From Ignavibacteriales bacterium (GTDB taxonomy: Bacteria; Bacteroidota; Ignavibacteria; Ignavibacteriales; Ignavibacteriaceae), in the NCBI GenBank assembly GCA_015709675.1, contig CP054182.1, positions 2,645,448 to 2,709,447 of the forward strand: a stretch of 64,000 bases of DNA. The letters run 5' to 3'. The notes under the pieces were generated by a model, which was given only the letters and a program-made list of their open reading frames with translations, was not told the origin of the DNA and did no database searches. This document shows positions 54,820 through 63,633 of this stretch, in pieces (the stretch's first letter is position 1; every line of letters begins with the position of its first letter). Made by a program: the position numbers and the translations under genes.

Positions 54820-56162
54820 TAAGAACCTTTGTACTCTTACTTTTCTTATTATGTTGCAGCTTTTCCCGGAGCAATGCAGACACTGTAGTTGAGAATAAAA
54901 CTCCCCCGGCAGACTCTCTCAATTCCGGTTATACGGTTATTGATTCAATATTCATAAGCGGGAATGATATAACCATTGAAGAAATCATTCTTAAGGAACT
55001 TCCGTTTACTACAGGGGATACAATTCAGGTAAACCGGCTCTTCTTTTTTGAAGAAAGAGTTTTCAGTCTTGGTATATTCAATGACGTAAAAATGCGTCTC
55101 AAGAAATCAGAGACAAAGACCATTCTGCATATTCATGTTGATGAAAGCTGGTATATCTATCCTCTCCCTTTTGTTGATTTCAAGGAAAATGACTGGAGCA
55201 AGATTTCTTACGGAATGAATATTCTCATCAAAAACTTCCGGGGAAGAAACGAGGATTTATCATTTTCATTCGGACTTGGGTATGATCCGTTTTATTCCGC
55301 TACTTATATAAAACCCTATCTGGTACGCAGCCAGAATATCAGTCTTTATTTTTATTCGCAGTATGCAACCGTATCAAATAAAAGTCTGCAGGCTGAAGCT
55401 ATTGCAGGTACTAAATTCGATAATACTGTTTTTACATTTGATATTGGTTTAGGTAAAAGGTTCGATATTTATAATAAACTTGAAGTTTTTACCAGTTACC
55501 GGATGATAAAATCACCATTTGCCATAAAAGGAATTACGGCATCGGGGAAAGAGACAGATATCGTGCCAGCCTTGGCGTTCCAGTATTCACACGATTCCCG
55601 CGATCTGAAGCAATTCCCTGACAGGGGATTGTTTTATTCCGTTTCTTCTTTCTACTATGGTTTCAACATTGATGATGTTAGTTATACTGCCTTTAACAGC
55701 GATTTCAGATACTACTTTCCGCTGATCTCCTCTTTTACTGGAAAAATAAGATTAGCTACCCGTCAGAGATATGGTAAAAATATTCCTTATTATAACTACG
55801 CTTTTATCGGACTGGATGATGAGGTCAGGGGACATATCACTGACAGAGCTGAAGGGAAAAAAAGCTATGTAGGGTCATTTGAAATAAAATACCCGATCAT
55901 TCCGATGTTTGATTTGTTCCTGGATCTTCCGCTGATTCCCAGACAGCTTCAGCAGGCAAAAACTGCACTCTATCTTACGCTTTTTGCTGATGCCGGATTT
56001 GTCCAGAATGATGGTATTTCTGTAAACTGGGCCAGTGTTTATTCAGGTTATGGGGTAGGAATTGCCATTCCCGCGCTCCCATTTAATTTGGGCAGGATCG
56101 AATATGCAATCAATAAATTTGGAAAAGGAGAACTGATACTTGATCTCGGCATCTCCTTCTGA
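54819..56162 (+). CDS. Omp85/BamA-like outer-membrane protein with one POTRA domain, AUA start likely
   Basis: The frame encodes about 447 residues: signal peptide (IRTFVLLLFLLCCSFS), one POTRA-like domain (about 42-105, SIFISGNDITIEEIILKEL to GIFNDVKMRL) and a 16-strand-type barrel ending in Phe (DLGISF). The first in-frame ATG is 55092, which would cut off the signal peptide and most of the POTRA. No ATG, GTG or TTG precedes the signal peptide. ATA at 54819 overlaps the upstream TGA exactly where a coupled ATG is expected, with AAAGGA about 8 bases before; CTG at 54816 is the alternative. It may insert or secrete outer-membrane proteins. Confidence 0.75.
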   Translation: MRTFVLLLFLLCCSFSRSNADTVVENKTPPADSLNSGYTVIDSIFISGNDITIEEIILKELPFTTGDTIQVNRLFFFEERVFSLGIFNDVKMRLKKSETKTILHIHVDESWYIYPLPFVDFKENDWSKISYGMNILIKNFRGRNEDLSFSFGLGYDPFYSATYIKPYLVRSQNISLYFYSQYATVSNKSLQAEAIAGTKFDNTVFTFDIGLGKRFDIYNKLEVFTSYRMIKSPFAIKGITASGKETDIVPALAFQYSHDSRDLKQFPDRGLFYSVSSFYYGFNIDDVSYTAFNSDFRYYFPLISSFTGKIRLATRQRYGKNIPYYNYAFIGLDDEVRGHITDRAEGKKSYVGSFEIKYPIIPMFDLFLDLPLIPRQLQQAKTALYLTLFADAGFVQNDGISVNWASVYSGYGVGIAIPALPFNLGRIEYAINKFGKGELILDLGISF

Positions 56163-56862
56163 TACAGGATTATTCTATTTCCCCGATTGTAGATTTGAAG
56201 AAGAGTGCCTGATTACTGAAGGGGAGGAAGAACTTAATCATCTGCTCCGGGTGATGAGAAAACAGGCAGGGGATCAGATATTTGTGACCGATGGAAAAGG
56301 ACAATTAATCTTTGGGGAAATCGTCAGCATAGCAAAAAAAATACTGACATTAAAGATTATCCAAAAATCTCAGAAAATGAACCCTTATGGACGGTTCACG
56401 GTTTTTCTTCCGATCCTTAAAAATCCGGACAGGTTTGAATTTGCACTCGAAAAATCAGTCGAATTAGGGTTTACAGACTTCCTGGCAGTCAGATACCACC
56501 ATTCCATTAAACCAAAAGTTAATCTGGAGAGACTTCAGCTCAAAGCAGTTTCGGCTATGAAGCAATCTCTCAGAACTTTTTTACCCTCCGTAGGGTATGT
56601 TGATTCTCTTGAATCAGGTCTGCAGAGGGGCATGGTTCCGCTTTGGTTTGACCAAAATGCAGAAAAAGGGCTGATAAAGGATTTTTTAGACACCGGAGGC
56701 AATTATTCGCTGGTTGTAGGTCCGGAGGGAGGATTTTCTGCACAGGAACTTGACCAGCTCAGGAATTGGGAATGTTTCAGGACGTCCGATGGAAGGCTCA
56801 GAGCTGAAACTGCTGTTATAACCGCTGCTTCTTTACTTGCATATAAGATAGAATTTCAATAA
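56140..56862 (+). CDS. rsmE: 16S rRNA m3U1498 methyltransferase
   Basis: SPOUT-class methyltransferase of 240 residues. LNHLLRVMRKQAGD is in the PUA-like N-terminus, and the knotted SAM site has LVVGPEGGFSAQEL and LRAETAV. The TTG start at 56140 lies inside the upstream gene with GGAG about 9 bases before, supporting it. No better start exists in frame near FYFPDC. Confidence 0.93.
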   Translation: MISASPSDTGLFYFPDCRFEEECLITEGEEELNHLLRVMRKQAGDQIFVTDGKGQLIFGEIVSIAKKILTLKIIQKSQKMNPYGRFTVFLPILKNPDRFEFALEKSVELGFTDFLAVRYHHSIKPKVNLERLQLKAVSAMKQSLRTFLPSVGYVDSLESGLQRGMVPLWFDQNAEKGLIKDFLDTGGNYSLVVGPEGGFSAQELDQLRNWECFRTSDGRLRAETAVITAASLLAYKIEFQ

Positions 56863-56864
56863 AA

Positions 56865-56892
56865 TTGATAGTTAAAAAACACAATCTATCAA
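56865..56892 (+). promoter_or_regulatory. Inverted repeat before ssb
   Basis: TTGATAG and CTATCAA are perfect 7-bp arms with a 14-base spacer, in the 48-base gap before ssb and just ahead of its GGGAGGA ribosome-binding site. It could be an operator or a leader hairpin; no regulator is indicated. Confidence 0.3.
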
Positions 56893-56910
56893 CTTTTCCG
56901 GGAGGAATAC

Positions 56911-57345
56911 ATGGCCTTCAGTTTAAATAAAATTCAGCTTATTGGTAATCTTGGACAGGATGCTGAAACAAGAACTACTACAACACAGGTTGCAGTGACT
57001 AATTTCAGTGTAGCTACTGAAAATAGTTATAAAAACAAGGATGGCGAATGGGTTCGTGAAACCACATGGCATCGGGTGACCTATTTTAATGCATCAGATT
57101 TTCTCAGAGAGAATCTTCGAAAAGGTTCTAAGGTATATGTCGAAGGCCGTTACCGTTCAAGAGAGTATACTGATAAAGATAACATAAAGAAGACTGCATG
57201 GGAAGTAATCGCCGAGCAGATAATTCCTTTATCAGCCAGAGGAAATCGTCCGGAAGAACCTTCTGCCGAATATAATGCAGGTGGCGTTTCTTCTGCACCT
57301 CCTGCTGCGGACGCACCTCCTGCTGATGCAGACCTCCCGTTTTAA
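56911..57345 (+). CDS. ssb: Single-stranded DNA-binding protein
   Basis: A 144-residue OB-fold protein (residues 1-110: NKIQLIGNLGQDAE, WHRVTYF, VYVEGRYRSREY) with a Pro/Ala-rich linker and the acidic tip DADLPF that recruits DNA-repair partners. GGGAGGA precedes the ATG. Confidence 0.96.
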   Translation: MAFSLNKIQLIGNLGQDAETRTTTTQVAVTNFSVATENSYKNKDGEWVRETTWHRVTYFNASDFLRENLRKGSKVYVEGRYRSREYTDKDNIKKTAWEVIAEQIIPLSARGNRPEEPSAEYNAGGVSSAPPAADAPPADADLPF

Positions 57346-57353
57346 TAAAAACA

Positions 57354-58631
57354 TTGGACACTGAATTACTTTTACAGACCGGAGCACTCATACTTTTGTT
57401 TGGGTGCTCTGCTTTTTTTTCATCATCTGAGGTTGCTCTCTTTTCATTAAAAAAGAATAAGCTGTCAACAGTGTATTCCAGGCATCCGATGGCACTCAGA
57501 TATATTGAATTTCTTCTTCAGTATCAGAAAAACCTGCTTGTAACTATTCTTGTAGGTAACACTGCCGTAAATGTTGCGGCATCAATTCTCTCGGTTTCCA
57601 TCATTCTGGAACTTGCTGAGCAGTTCAGCATAGCACCTCATATTGCTCTTACTTTTGAAATAGTTGTCCTAACATTTCTGATATTAATCTTTGGTGAAAT
57701 TCTTCCGAAGGTTGCTGCAAGAAAAAATCCTGAAAAGATTGCAAGGATTTTTTCATATCCTCTCTACTGGATAAATGCACTTCTTTTTCCGCTGGCTGAG
57801 TTTCTGACACAGTTGTTATCAGCCGTCTTTTCAAAATTGCGGATTTCTGATACTGTAGGTGTTTTGTCACAAAAGGATATCAAAAACATTACAGAACTTG
57901 GAAAAACAAAAGGCGGCCTGGTTGATGATGAACATGACCTGATTCAGAGTGTTTTGGAGTCCAGAGAACTTACAGTCGAAGAAATAATGACACCCAGAGT
58001 GGATGTTATTGCAGTTCAGGAAAACACGAATCTTCTGGAATTTGTATCACTCTCCCTTTCTTCATCGCATAGCAGGATTCCGGTATACCGGAACAGCATT
58101 GATACAATCATTGGTCTTGTTTATGGAAAAGACATCATACCTTTGATGGGGGATATTAAAAGTTTTGAACAATATTCAATCTCACGTTTTATAAGACCCG
58201 CGATCTTTGTTCCTGCACAGAAAAAAATACGTGAGATGTTCAGAGATTTTCAGGAAAAGAAAATTCATTTTGCTGTAGTAGTAGATGAATTCGGCGGCAC
58301 TCTTGGGGTAATTACACTTGAGGATGTAATTCAGGTACTTATCGGAGAGGATGATGCAGAAGTAGAAAGAGGTGATACGCTCATTCTCAAACTGCGTGAA
58401 GGCGTCTACGAGGTTGATGCAAGGGCAAGACTTTCAGTAATTTTTGAGTATTTAAAAATTCCTTTTGTTGAATCAGAATACGAGGCCGATACCGTCGGAG
58501 GACTTATACTTGAAAGGGCAGGGAGAATTCCTCAAAAAGGGTTTTCAATCGAGTGCAGTAATTTCCGTCTGACTGTTCTTGAGAGGTCTCAAAATCGTCT
58601 TACAAAAATTCAATTTTATAAAACCAAATGA
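57354..58631 (+). CDS. CorC/HlyC-type membrane protein with CNNM and CBS domains
   Basis: A 425-residue protein with a DUF21/CNNM membrane domain (four hydrophobic helices, residues 1-190), two CBS domains (MTPRVDVIAVQ onward; FAVVVDEFGGTLGVITLEDVI) and a CorC_HlyC C-terminal domain. Family members take part in magnesium/cobalt efflux or export. The start is TTG 57354 with no clear ribosome-binding site, 8 bases after ssb. It overlaps the next gene by 4 bases. Confidence 0.9.
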   Translation: MDTELLLQTGALILLFGCSAFFSSSEVALFSLKKNKLSTVYSRHPMALRYIEFLLQYQKNLLVTILVGNTAVNVAASILSVSIILELAEQFSIAPHIALTFEIVVLTFLILIFGEILPKVAARKNPEKIARIFSYPLYWINALLFPLAEFLTQLLSAVFSKLRISDTVGVLSQKDIKNITELGKTKGGLVDDEHDLIQSVLESRELTVEEIMTPRVDVIAVQENTNLLEFVSLSLSSSHSRIPVYRNSIDTIIGLVYGKDIIPLMGDIKSFEQYSISRFIRPAIFVPAQKKIREMFRDFQEKKIHFAVVVDEFGGTLGVITLEDVIQVLIGEDDAEVERGDTLILKLREGVYEVDARARLSVIFEYLKIPFVESEYEADTVGGLILERAGRIPQKGFSIECSNFRLTVLERSQNRLTKIQFYKTK

Positions 58632-58996
58632 AAACAGGCTGTTTTCTTAAAGGATTTATCTTCGCAACTATTCTGCTTGCGGCTGCACTTTATATCCTGA
58701 TGAATAAATTTGATGATTATATTGCAAAACCGGCAAAGGAATATCTTGTATCCGCGGCTAAGACTGAGTTTCTGGAGCAGCTTGACAGCATTACCATCGA
58801 GGTACCTAAGGATTCATTAGCTGCACTGCTTAATACTGCAGGTGAGACAATTATTGCCTTGCCCGGCTTTGGGAATGAAAAGATTACAGTTTTTGCAGAT
58901 TCATTAAGCAGGTTTTTTACCGACAAGGTAATTTCACAAAAAGAGTTTAACAGTTTACAATATTTACTAAAAGAGATGAAAACCAATGAAAAATGA
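58628..58996 (+). CDS. Hypothetical membrane-anchored protein before mlaD
   Basis: A 122-residue protein with a single N-terminal helix (about residues 9-24) and an exported, mostly helical and polar domain. I recognise no family. It overlaps both the CorC-type gene (4 bases) and the MCE gene (11 bases), so it is part of the same transcript. A partner role for the MCE protein is only a guess from position. Confidence 0.65.
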   Translation: MKTGCFLKGFIFATILLAAALYILMNKFDDYIAKPAKEYLVSAAKTEFLEQLDSITIEVPKDSLAALLNTAGETIIALPGFGNEKITVFADSLSRFFTDKVISQKEFNSLQYLLKEMKTNEK

Positions 58997-59900
58997 CAGA
59001 AAGACAGAATTAAAGGTTGGGATTACTGTTACAGTTGCGATATTGTTCTTTTTGTGGGTTTTTGGATGGGCTAAAAATTATTCATTAGCTGATTCAAGAA
59101 AAGAAGTCTCGGTTCTATTTGATAATGTTGCCGGTCTTGAGATAGGTGATCAGGCAACGGTTAATGGAGTCAGAAAGGGCTTTGTTGAATCGGTAACGAT
59201 TCATAATGACGGCGTGCATGTCATTCTTTCTTTTGATTCAGATACAAAACTGCAATCAGATGCTTCATTCTCAGTAACGATGCTTGATCTGATGGGAGGA
59301 AAGCGGGTTGAAGTTTATCCTGGTCTGGCTTCCAGTGAACTTGATTATACTAAAACTCATCAGGGGCAGTTTGTTGCAGATATCCCAAAGGTTATGGAAT
59401 TGGTTGGGAATTTCAGCGGTTCCATTCCTTCCATAATGAATAAAGTTGATTCATCATTGACCGCACTGAACAATCTGGTTTCAGATATTCAGATGCAAAA
59501 CAGTATAAAGAACTCAGTCAGCAATCTTGAAGATATTTCTGTTAAGCTGAATGCCATGATTAATGAAAACAGGAATGGCATAAAAACTCTTGTGCAAAAT
59601 TCTGTTGACCTTACTAATGAAACAAAGGTTTTGATTGGTGACAATAAAGAGCTGATTAATTCAACACTTCGTGATGTAAATACTCTTCTGCAGACTACTG
59701 ACAGAGTAGTAAAAGAAATTGAAGGACTGCTTACTGAAACTAAAAATAAGAATAATTCACTCGGCAAAGCCCTTTACGATGAAAAACTCATAAGCGATTT
59801 GCAGGAAACTCTTACCACTGTGAAAGAGTTAACAAAAGTACTGGTTGATCAGCTTAAAGGTGAAGGAGTGAACGTTAATGCTAAGATTGACTTATTCTAA
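58986..59900 (+). CDS. MCE/MlaD-family lipid-transport protein
   Basis: A 304-residue protein with an N-terminal anchor (about residues 9-28), one MCE domain (about 38-120: VSVLFDNVAGLEIGDQATVNGVRKG, SVTMLDLMGGKRVEVYPG) and a long helical coiled-coil tail. MCE proteins form hexamers that carry phospholipids between membranes. The usual MlaE/MlaF permease and ATPase genes are not adjacent. It overlaps ggt by 23 bases. Confidence 0.88.
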   Translation: MKNDRKTELKVGITVTVAILFFLWVFGWAKNYSLADSRKEVSVLFDNVAGLEIGDQATVNGVRKGFVESVTIHNDGVHVILSFDSDTKLQSDASFSVTMLDLMGGKRVEVYPGLASSELDYTKTHQGQFVADIPKVMELVGNFSGSIPSIMNKVDSSLTALNNLVSDIQMQNSIKNSVSNLEDISVKLNAMINENRNGIKTLVQNSVDLTNETKVLIGDNKELINSTLRDVNTLLQTTDRVVKEIEGLLTETKNKNNSLGKALYDEKLISDLQETLTTVKELTKVLVDQLKGEGVNVNAKIDLF

Positions 59901-61560
59901 ATTTTTTCTTCTTCTACTTTTACTTGTAACCACTGCTTTTCCGCAGAACGGCCCGTTAATCCGTTCTGAAAACGGAATGGTTGTTTCAGCTGAGAAACTT
60001 GCTTCCAAAGTAGGGATTACCATATTAAGGCAGGGGGGAAATGCTATAGATGCAGCCGTTGCGGTTGGATTTGCTCTTTCTGTAACATATCCGGTCGCAG
60101 GCAATATCGGCGGCGGAGGATATATGGTTATTGTATTTCCTGACGGGAAAAGCACAACGATAGATTACAGAGAAACTGCGCCGTTTTTGGCGACAAGAGA
60201 TATGTATCTGGATGAGAAAGGGGAATTTCTACCGAATCTTAGCCAGAAAGGTGCTCTTTCCGCTGGTGTTCCGGGGTCAGTTGCCGGTCTTATTTACGCA
60301 CATCAAAAGTATGGAAAACTTCCATTTGCAAAAGTCATTCAGCCGGCCATAAATCTTGCATCAGACGGTTTTCCGCTCCCTTATGAAACTGCTGAGTCAT
60401 TTCAGAATAATCAGAATTCATTCAAAGAGTTTTCTTCCACAATGAAAATTTTCAGCAGGGGAGGAGAACTATACAAGCGCGGTGATATTTTCAGACAACA
60501 GGAACTTGCAAAAACACTGACAAGAATAAAAGAAGCCGGCTTTTCTGGTTTTTATGAAGGTGAAACTGCCGATTTAATAGTTGCCTGCATGAAGAATAAC
60601 GGCGGCATAATAACTCACGATGATTTGCGCCGTTATAAGCCTGTTGAACGCGAAGCTCTGCGGAGTACTTTTCATGATTATGAAATAATCTCCATGGGAC
60701 CATCAAGTTCCGGTGGTGTTACTCTGATAAACATGCTAAATATTCTTGAGAATTTCAAGATTGAAAAAAATGAATGGGGAAGCAGTCGTTACATGCATTT
60801 ATTAACCGAAACCATGAAACTGGCTTACGCAGACAGGGCAGAACATCTTGGTGATCCTGACTTTTTTCCTGTCCCGACCGGAGGATTAATTTCCAAAGAA
60901 TATGCTCAATCCAGATCTAAACTCATTGGCGAAAATGCGGTTAGATCATCAGGTGTTACTTTTGGCAAACCGGAAAGTGAACAGACTACTCACTACTCTG
61001 TTCTTGATAAAAACGGAATTGCGGTAAGTGTGACAACAACAATTAATTCTGGTTACGGGTCCAAACTGGTTGTTGATGGTGCAGGATTTCTGCTGAATAA
61101 TGAAATGGATGATTTTTCAGCAAAACCTGGTGTACCCAATCAGTTTGGGTTGGTCGGAAATGAAGCAAACTCTATCCAACCCTTCAAACGGATGCTCAGT
61201 TCAATGACTCCGACTGTTGTCTTGAAGAATAAAAGACCATTTTTGGTAATAGGCACACCCGGAGGTTCTACAATTATTACCGGGGTACTTCAGGTAGTAG
61301 TGAATGCTGCTGTATTTGGAATGGATCTGCGTCAGGCAATCGATATGCCAAGAATTCATCATCAATGGCTGCCAGACCAGATTTTGCATGAGAAATATGC
61401 ACTCAGCCGGGATGTCCTTGAGAATTTAAAGAAACGGGGTCATTTGATTGGTCCGGAGCGTCAGCTGAATCTAATGGAAGGGATACTGATTGATCAGGAA
61501 AAAGGCATTATTTGGGGTTATAGCGATTCACGAGGCAGCGGTTCTGCCGAGGGTTATTAG
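59878..61560 (+). CDS. ggt: Gamma-glutamyltransferase
   Basis: N-terminal nucleophile hydrolase of 560 residues that cleaves glutathione and other gamma-glutamyl compounds. The signal peptide (about residues 1-21) is followed by the large subunit (QGGNAIDAAVAVGFAL, NIGGGGYMV). Autocleavage and catalysis occur at the first Thr of TTHYSVLDKNGIA, and the small subunit has GSKLVVDGAGFLLNNEMDDFS and GTPGGSTI. It is exported to the periplasm. acpS starts right after the stop. Confidence 0.94.
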   Translation: MLRLTYSKFFLLLLLLVTTAFPQNGPLIRSENGMVVSAEKLASKVGITILRQGGNAIDAAVAVGFALSVTYPVAGNIGGGGYMVIVFPDGKSTTIDYRETAPFLATRDMYLDEKGEFLPNLSQKGALSAGVPGSVAGLIYAHQKYGKLPFAKVIQPAINLASDGFPLPYETAESFQNNQNSFKEFSSTMKIFSRGGELYKRGDIFRQQELAKTLTRIKEAGFSGFYEGETADLIVACMKNNGGIITHDDLRRYKPVEREALRSTFHDYEIISMGPSSSGGVTLINMLNILENFKIEKNEWGSSRYMHLLTETMKLAYADRAEHLGDPDFFPVPTGGLISKEYAQSRSKLIGENAVRSSGVTFGKPESEQTTHYSVLDKNGIAVSVTTTINSGYGSKLVVDGAGFLLNNEMDDFSAKPGVPNQFGLVGNEANSIQPFKRMLSSMTPTVVLKNKRPFLVIGTPGGSTIITGVLQVVVNAAVFGMDLRQAIDMPRIHHQWLPDQILHEKYALSRDVLENLKKRGHLIGPERQLNLMEGILIDQEKGIIWGYSDSRGSGSAEGY

Positions 61561-61935
61561 TTGATCGTCGGAATCGGAACAGACGTTATTGAGATCGCCC
61601 GGATACGGGAGAGCATCGGGAAATTCGGGGATCGTTTTATCAGTAAAATCTTTACGGATGCCGAAATTGCTTATTGTAAGTCAAAAGCCGACCCTCCTCT
61701 TCACTATTCAGGAAGGTTTGCGGCAAAAGAGGCAGTAGTAAAGGCCTTGTCACACATTTATAAAGGGGCTTTTTCCTTTCCGGAAATTGAAATATTGAAT
61801 GAAAGTGACGGAATACCGAAAGTATACCTTAGGGGAAGATTAGTCCATGTTTTGCCCCCAGATCTGGTTATTCACGTGTCTCTAAGCCATTCGATCACGG
61901 TTGCCTCAGGATTGGCAGTTATCAGCCGCGGCTGA
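61561..61935 (+). CDS. acpS: Holo-ACP synthase
   Basis: Transfers 4'-phosphopantetheine from CoA to S36 of the AcpP encoded at 49096. GIGTDVIEIARI and GRFAAKEAVVKAL are the metal- and CoA-binding motifs. The length of 124 residues is normal. The start is TTG directly after ggt. Confidence 0.94.
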   Translation: MIVGIGTDVIEIARIRESIGKFGDRFISKIFTDAEIAYCKSKADPPLHYSGRFAAKEAVVKALSHIYKGAFSFPEIEILNESDGIPKVYLRGRLVHVLPPDLVIHVSLSHSITVASGLAVISRG

Positions 61936-62097
61936 ACGCCAAACTCTCGCAAAAATACTTATAGCAGAAATTTGCCTTAGAATGGCACCTCCAATTTTAA
62001 TATATTTAAAGTTTGGGTAGGCAAAAATATCCCAAAAATAGCTAAAAAACGTACAAACAGAGCACTGTAATAATCCGGCGATAACCATAAAAGTGAG
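61936..62097 (+). other. Intergenic region between acpS and the HNH gene
   Basis: About 162 AT-rich bases. I see no small gene and no clear terminator; the leader of the HNH gene lies here. Confidence 0.5.
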
Positions 62098-62637
62098 GTG
62101 GTCTTCGAAGCAAGAGAAAAAAAATTCGGTTCGCTCAATGCTAAGGTTCTGGTTCTTAACCAGAGCTATGAGCCTCTTACGCTTTGTACGGTTAAAAAAG
62201 CAATTGTTTTGCTTCTGCTCGGTAAAGCTGAATATGTTATAAAAGACTCCCGCAAACAGATAAATTCTGTAAGCCGGGCTCTTGAATATCCGAGCGTGAT
62301 AAGACTGAAGCGTTATATTCATATGCCTTATAAAAAGGTTGTACTTACAAGAAAAAACATACTTCGCCGTGATGGCTACCGATGCGGGTACTGCGGACGA
62401 GGTGATCTTCCTCTCACAGTTGATCACATTGTTCCGAAAGCCAGAAATGGTGCCGATTCATGGGAAAATCTGGTCTGTGCCTGTACCTCCTGTAACAATA
62501 GAAAAGGAGACCGTACACCGGCGGAGGCTAATATGAAGCTGCTCATTCGTCCTACTGTACCCAGTCACATATTGTTCATTAAAAACAGTATGGGAAGGAT
62601 AGAAGATGCCTGGAAACCTTACTTATATTTAAGCTGA
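62098..62637 (+). CDS. HNH endonuclease family protein
   Basis: A 179-residue protein. The N-terminal domain (VLVLNQSYEPLTLCTVKKAIVLLLLGKAEYV) is a recognised partner of an HNH nuclease domain with CGYCG, LTVDHIVPKARNGADSWENLVCACTSCNNRKGDR. Both zinc Cys pairs and the catalytic His in VDHIVP are present. Close relatives are single-copy and chromosomal in Bacteroidota/Chlorobiota, so it is not obviously a mobile or restriction enzyme. The GTG start at 62098 is uncertain. Confidence 0.88.
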   Translation: MVFEAREKKFGSLNAKVLVLNQSYEPLTLCTVKKAIVLLLLGKAEYVIKDSRKQINSVSRALEYPSVIRLKRYIHMPYKKVVLTRKNILRRDGYRCGYCGRGDLPLTVDHIVPKARNGADSWENLVCACTSCNNRKGDRTPAEANMKLLIRPTVPSHILFIKNSMGRIEDAWKPYLYLS

Positions 62638-62652
62638 ATTATTAATAGCACG

Positions 62653-63633
62653 ATGAATAAAAAGAGAATCCTCAGCGGAATGCGTCCGACAGGAAAACTT
62701 CACCTTGGCCATTATGTCGGAGCCCTTGAGAACTGGATATCACTCCAAAACGAATATGATAATTTCCATTTGATTGCGGATTATCATGTTCTGACTACCC
62801 GTCTTGAAACAGAGGGAATTTATCAGGATTCCATTGACATGCTTATAGACTGGCTTGCAGCAGGACTTGATCCTGAAAAGAGCCCGATGTTCCGTCAGTC
62901 ACAAATAAAGGAACACGCCGAACTCCACCTGATCTTTTCGATGCTCATCGCAGAAAGCAGATTAAAAAGAAATCCCTCTCTGAAAGATCAGATCAGGGAT
63001 CTTCATATTGAAAATGTATCATATGGTCATCTTGGATATCCTGTTTTGCAGGCGGCTGATATTTTGCTGTATAAAGGTGATTTAGTACCGGTCGGTGAGG
63101 ACCAGCTTCCGCATATTGAGATTACCCGCGAAATATCCCGTTCATTTAACAGGACATATGGGGAAGTATTTCCTGAACCTGAACCGAAATTGTCAGTATT
63201 TGCACGTCTCACGGGGCTTGATGGCAATGCAAAAATGAGTAAATCGCTTAATAACAGCATTTTACTTTCGGATGAACCTGCTGTTGTGGAAGCAAAAATA
63301 AAAAAAGCAGTTACTGATACTCAAAAAATAAGAAAAGGTGATCCGGGAAGACCTGAGATATGTACAATATTCTCGTATCACAAGAAATTCAATCCTGCTG
63401 AAGTACCGGATATAGACACCAATTGCAGGAGCGGCGCGCTGGGTTGTGTGGATTGCAAAAAGAAATGCATATCTTCAATAAATGGTTTTCTGGAACCATT
63501 TATCGCGAAAAGAAAAGAAATTGAGGCAAAACCCGATCATGTTCTCAATATCCTTCACGACGGAGAGACGAAGGCAAGAAAAGTGGCTTCTGATACCATG
63601 CAGCAGGTCCGTCAGGTAATGAGGATAGGCTGA
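62653..63633 (+). CDS. trpS: Tryptophanyl-tRNA synthetase with predicted Fe-S/Zn cysteine motif
   Basis: Class Ic synthetase of 326 residues: HIGH-type TGKLHLGHYVGALENW and KMSKS at residues near 196-200. In the C-terminal anticodon-binding part C237, C258, C265 and C268 (plus C272) follow the spacing C-x20-C-x6-C-x2-C, close to the [4Fe-4S] motif of the Thermotoga enzyme. It lies 15 bases after the HNH gene. scpA starts immediately after the stop. Confidence 0.95.
   Translation: MNKKRILSGMRPTGKLHLGHYVGALENWISLQNEYDNFHLIADYHVLTTRLETEGIYQDSIDMLIDWLAAGLDPEKSPMFRQSQIKEHAELHLIFSMLIAESRLKRNPSLKDQIRDLHIENVSYGHLGYPVLQAADILLYKGDLVPVGEDQLPHIEITREISRSFNRTYGEVFPEPEPKLSVFARLTGLDGNAKMSKSLNNSILLSDEPAVVEAKIKKAVTDTQKIRKGDPGRPEICTIFSYHKKFNPAEVPDIDTNCRSGALGCVDCKKKCISSINGFLEPFIAKRKEIEAKPDHVLNILHDGETKARKVASDTMQQVRQVMRIG

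Noticed and set aside
55092-56162. Omp85-like gene starting at ATG 55092
   Set aside because: That start removes the signal peptide and most of the POTRA domain, which are clearly encoded upstream in the same open frame.
62098-62637. HNH protein as a restriction or homing endonuclease
   Set aside because: No methyltransferase, intron or intein is near, and the N-terminal domain and position between acpS and trpS look like a stable chromosomal gene.
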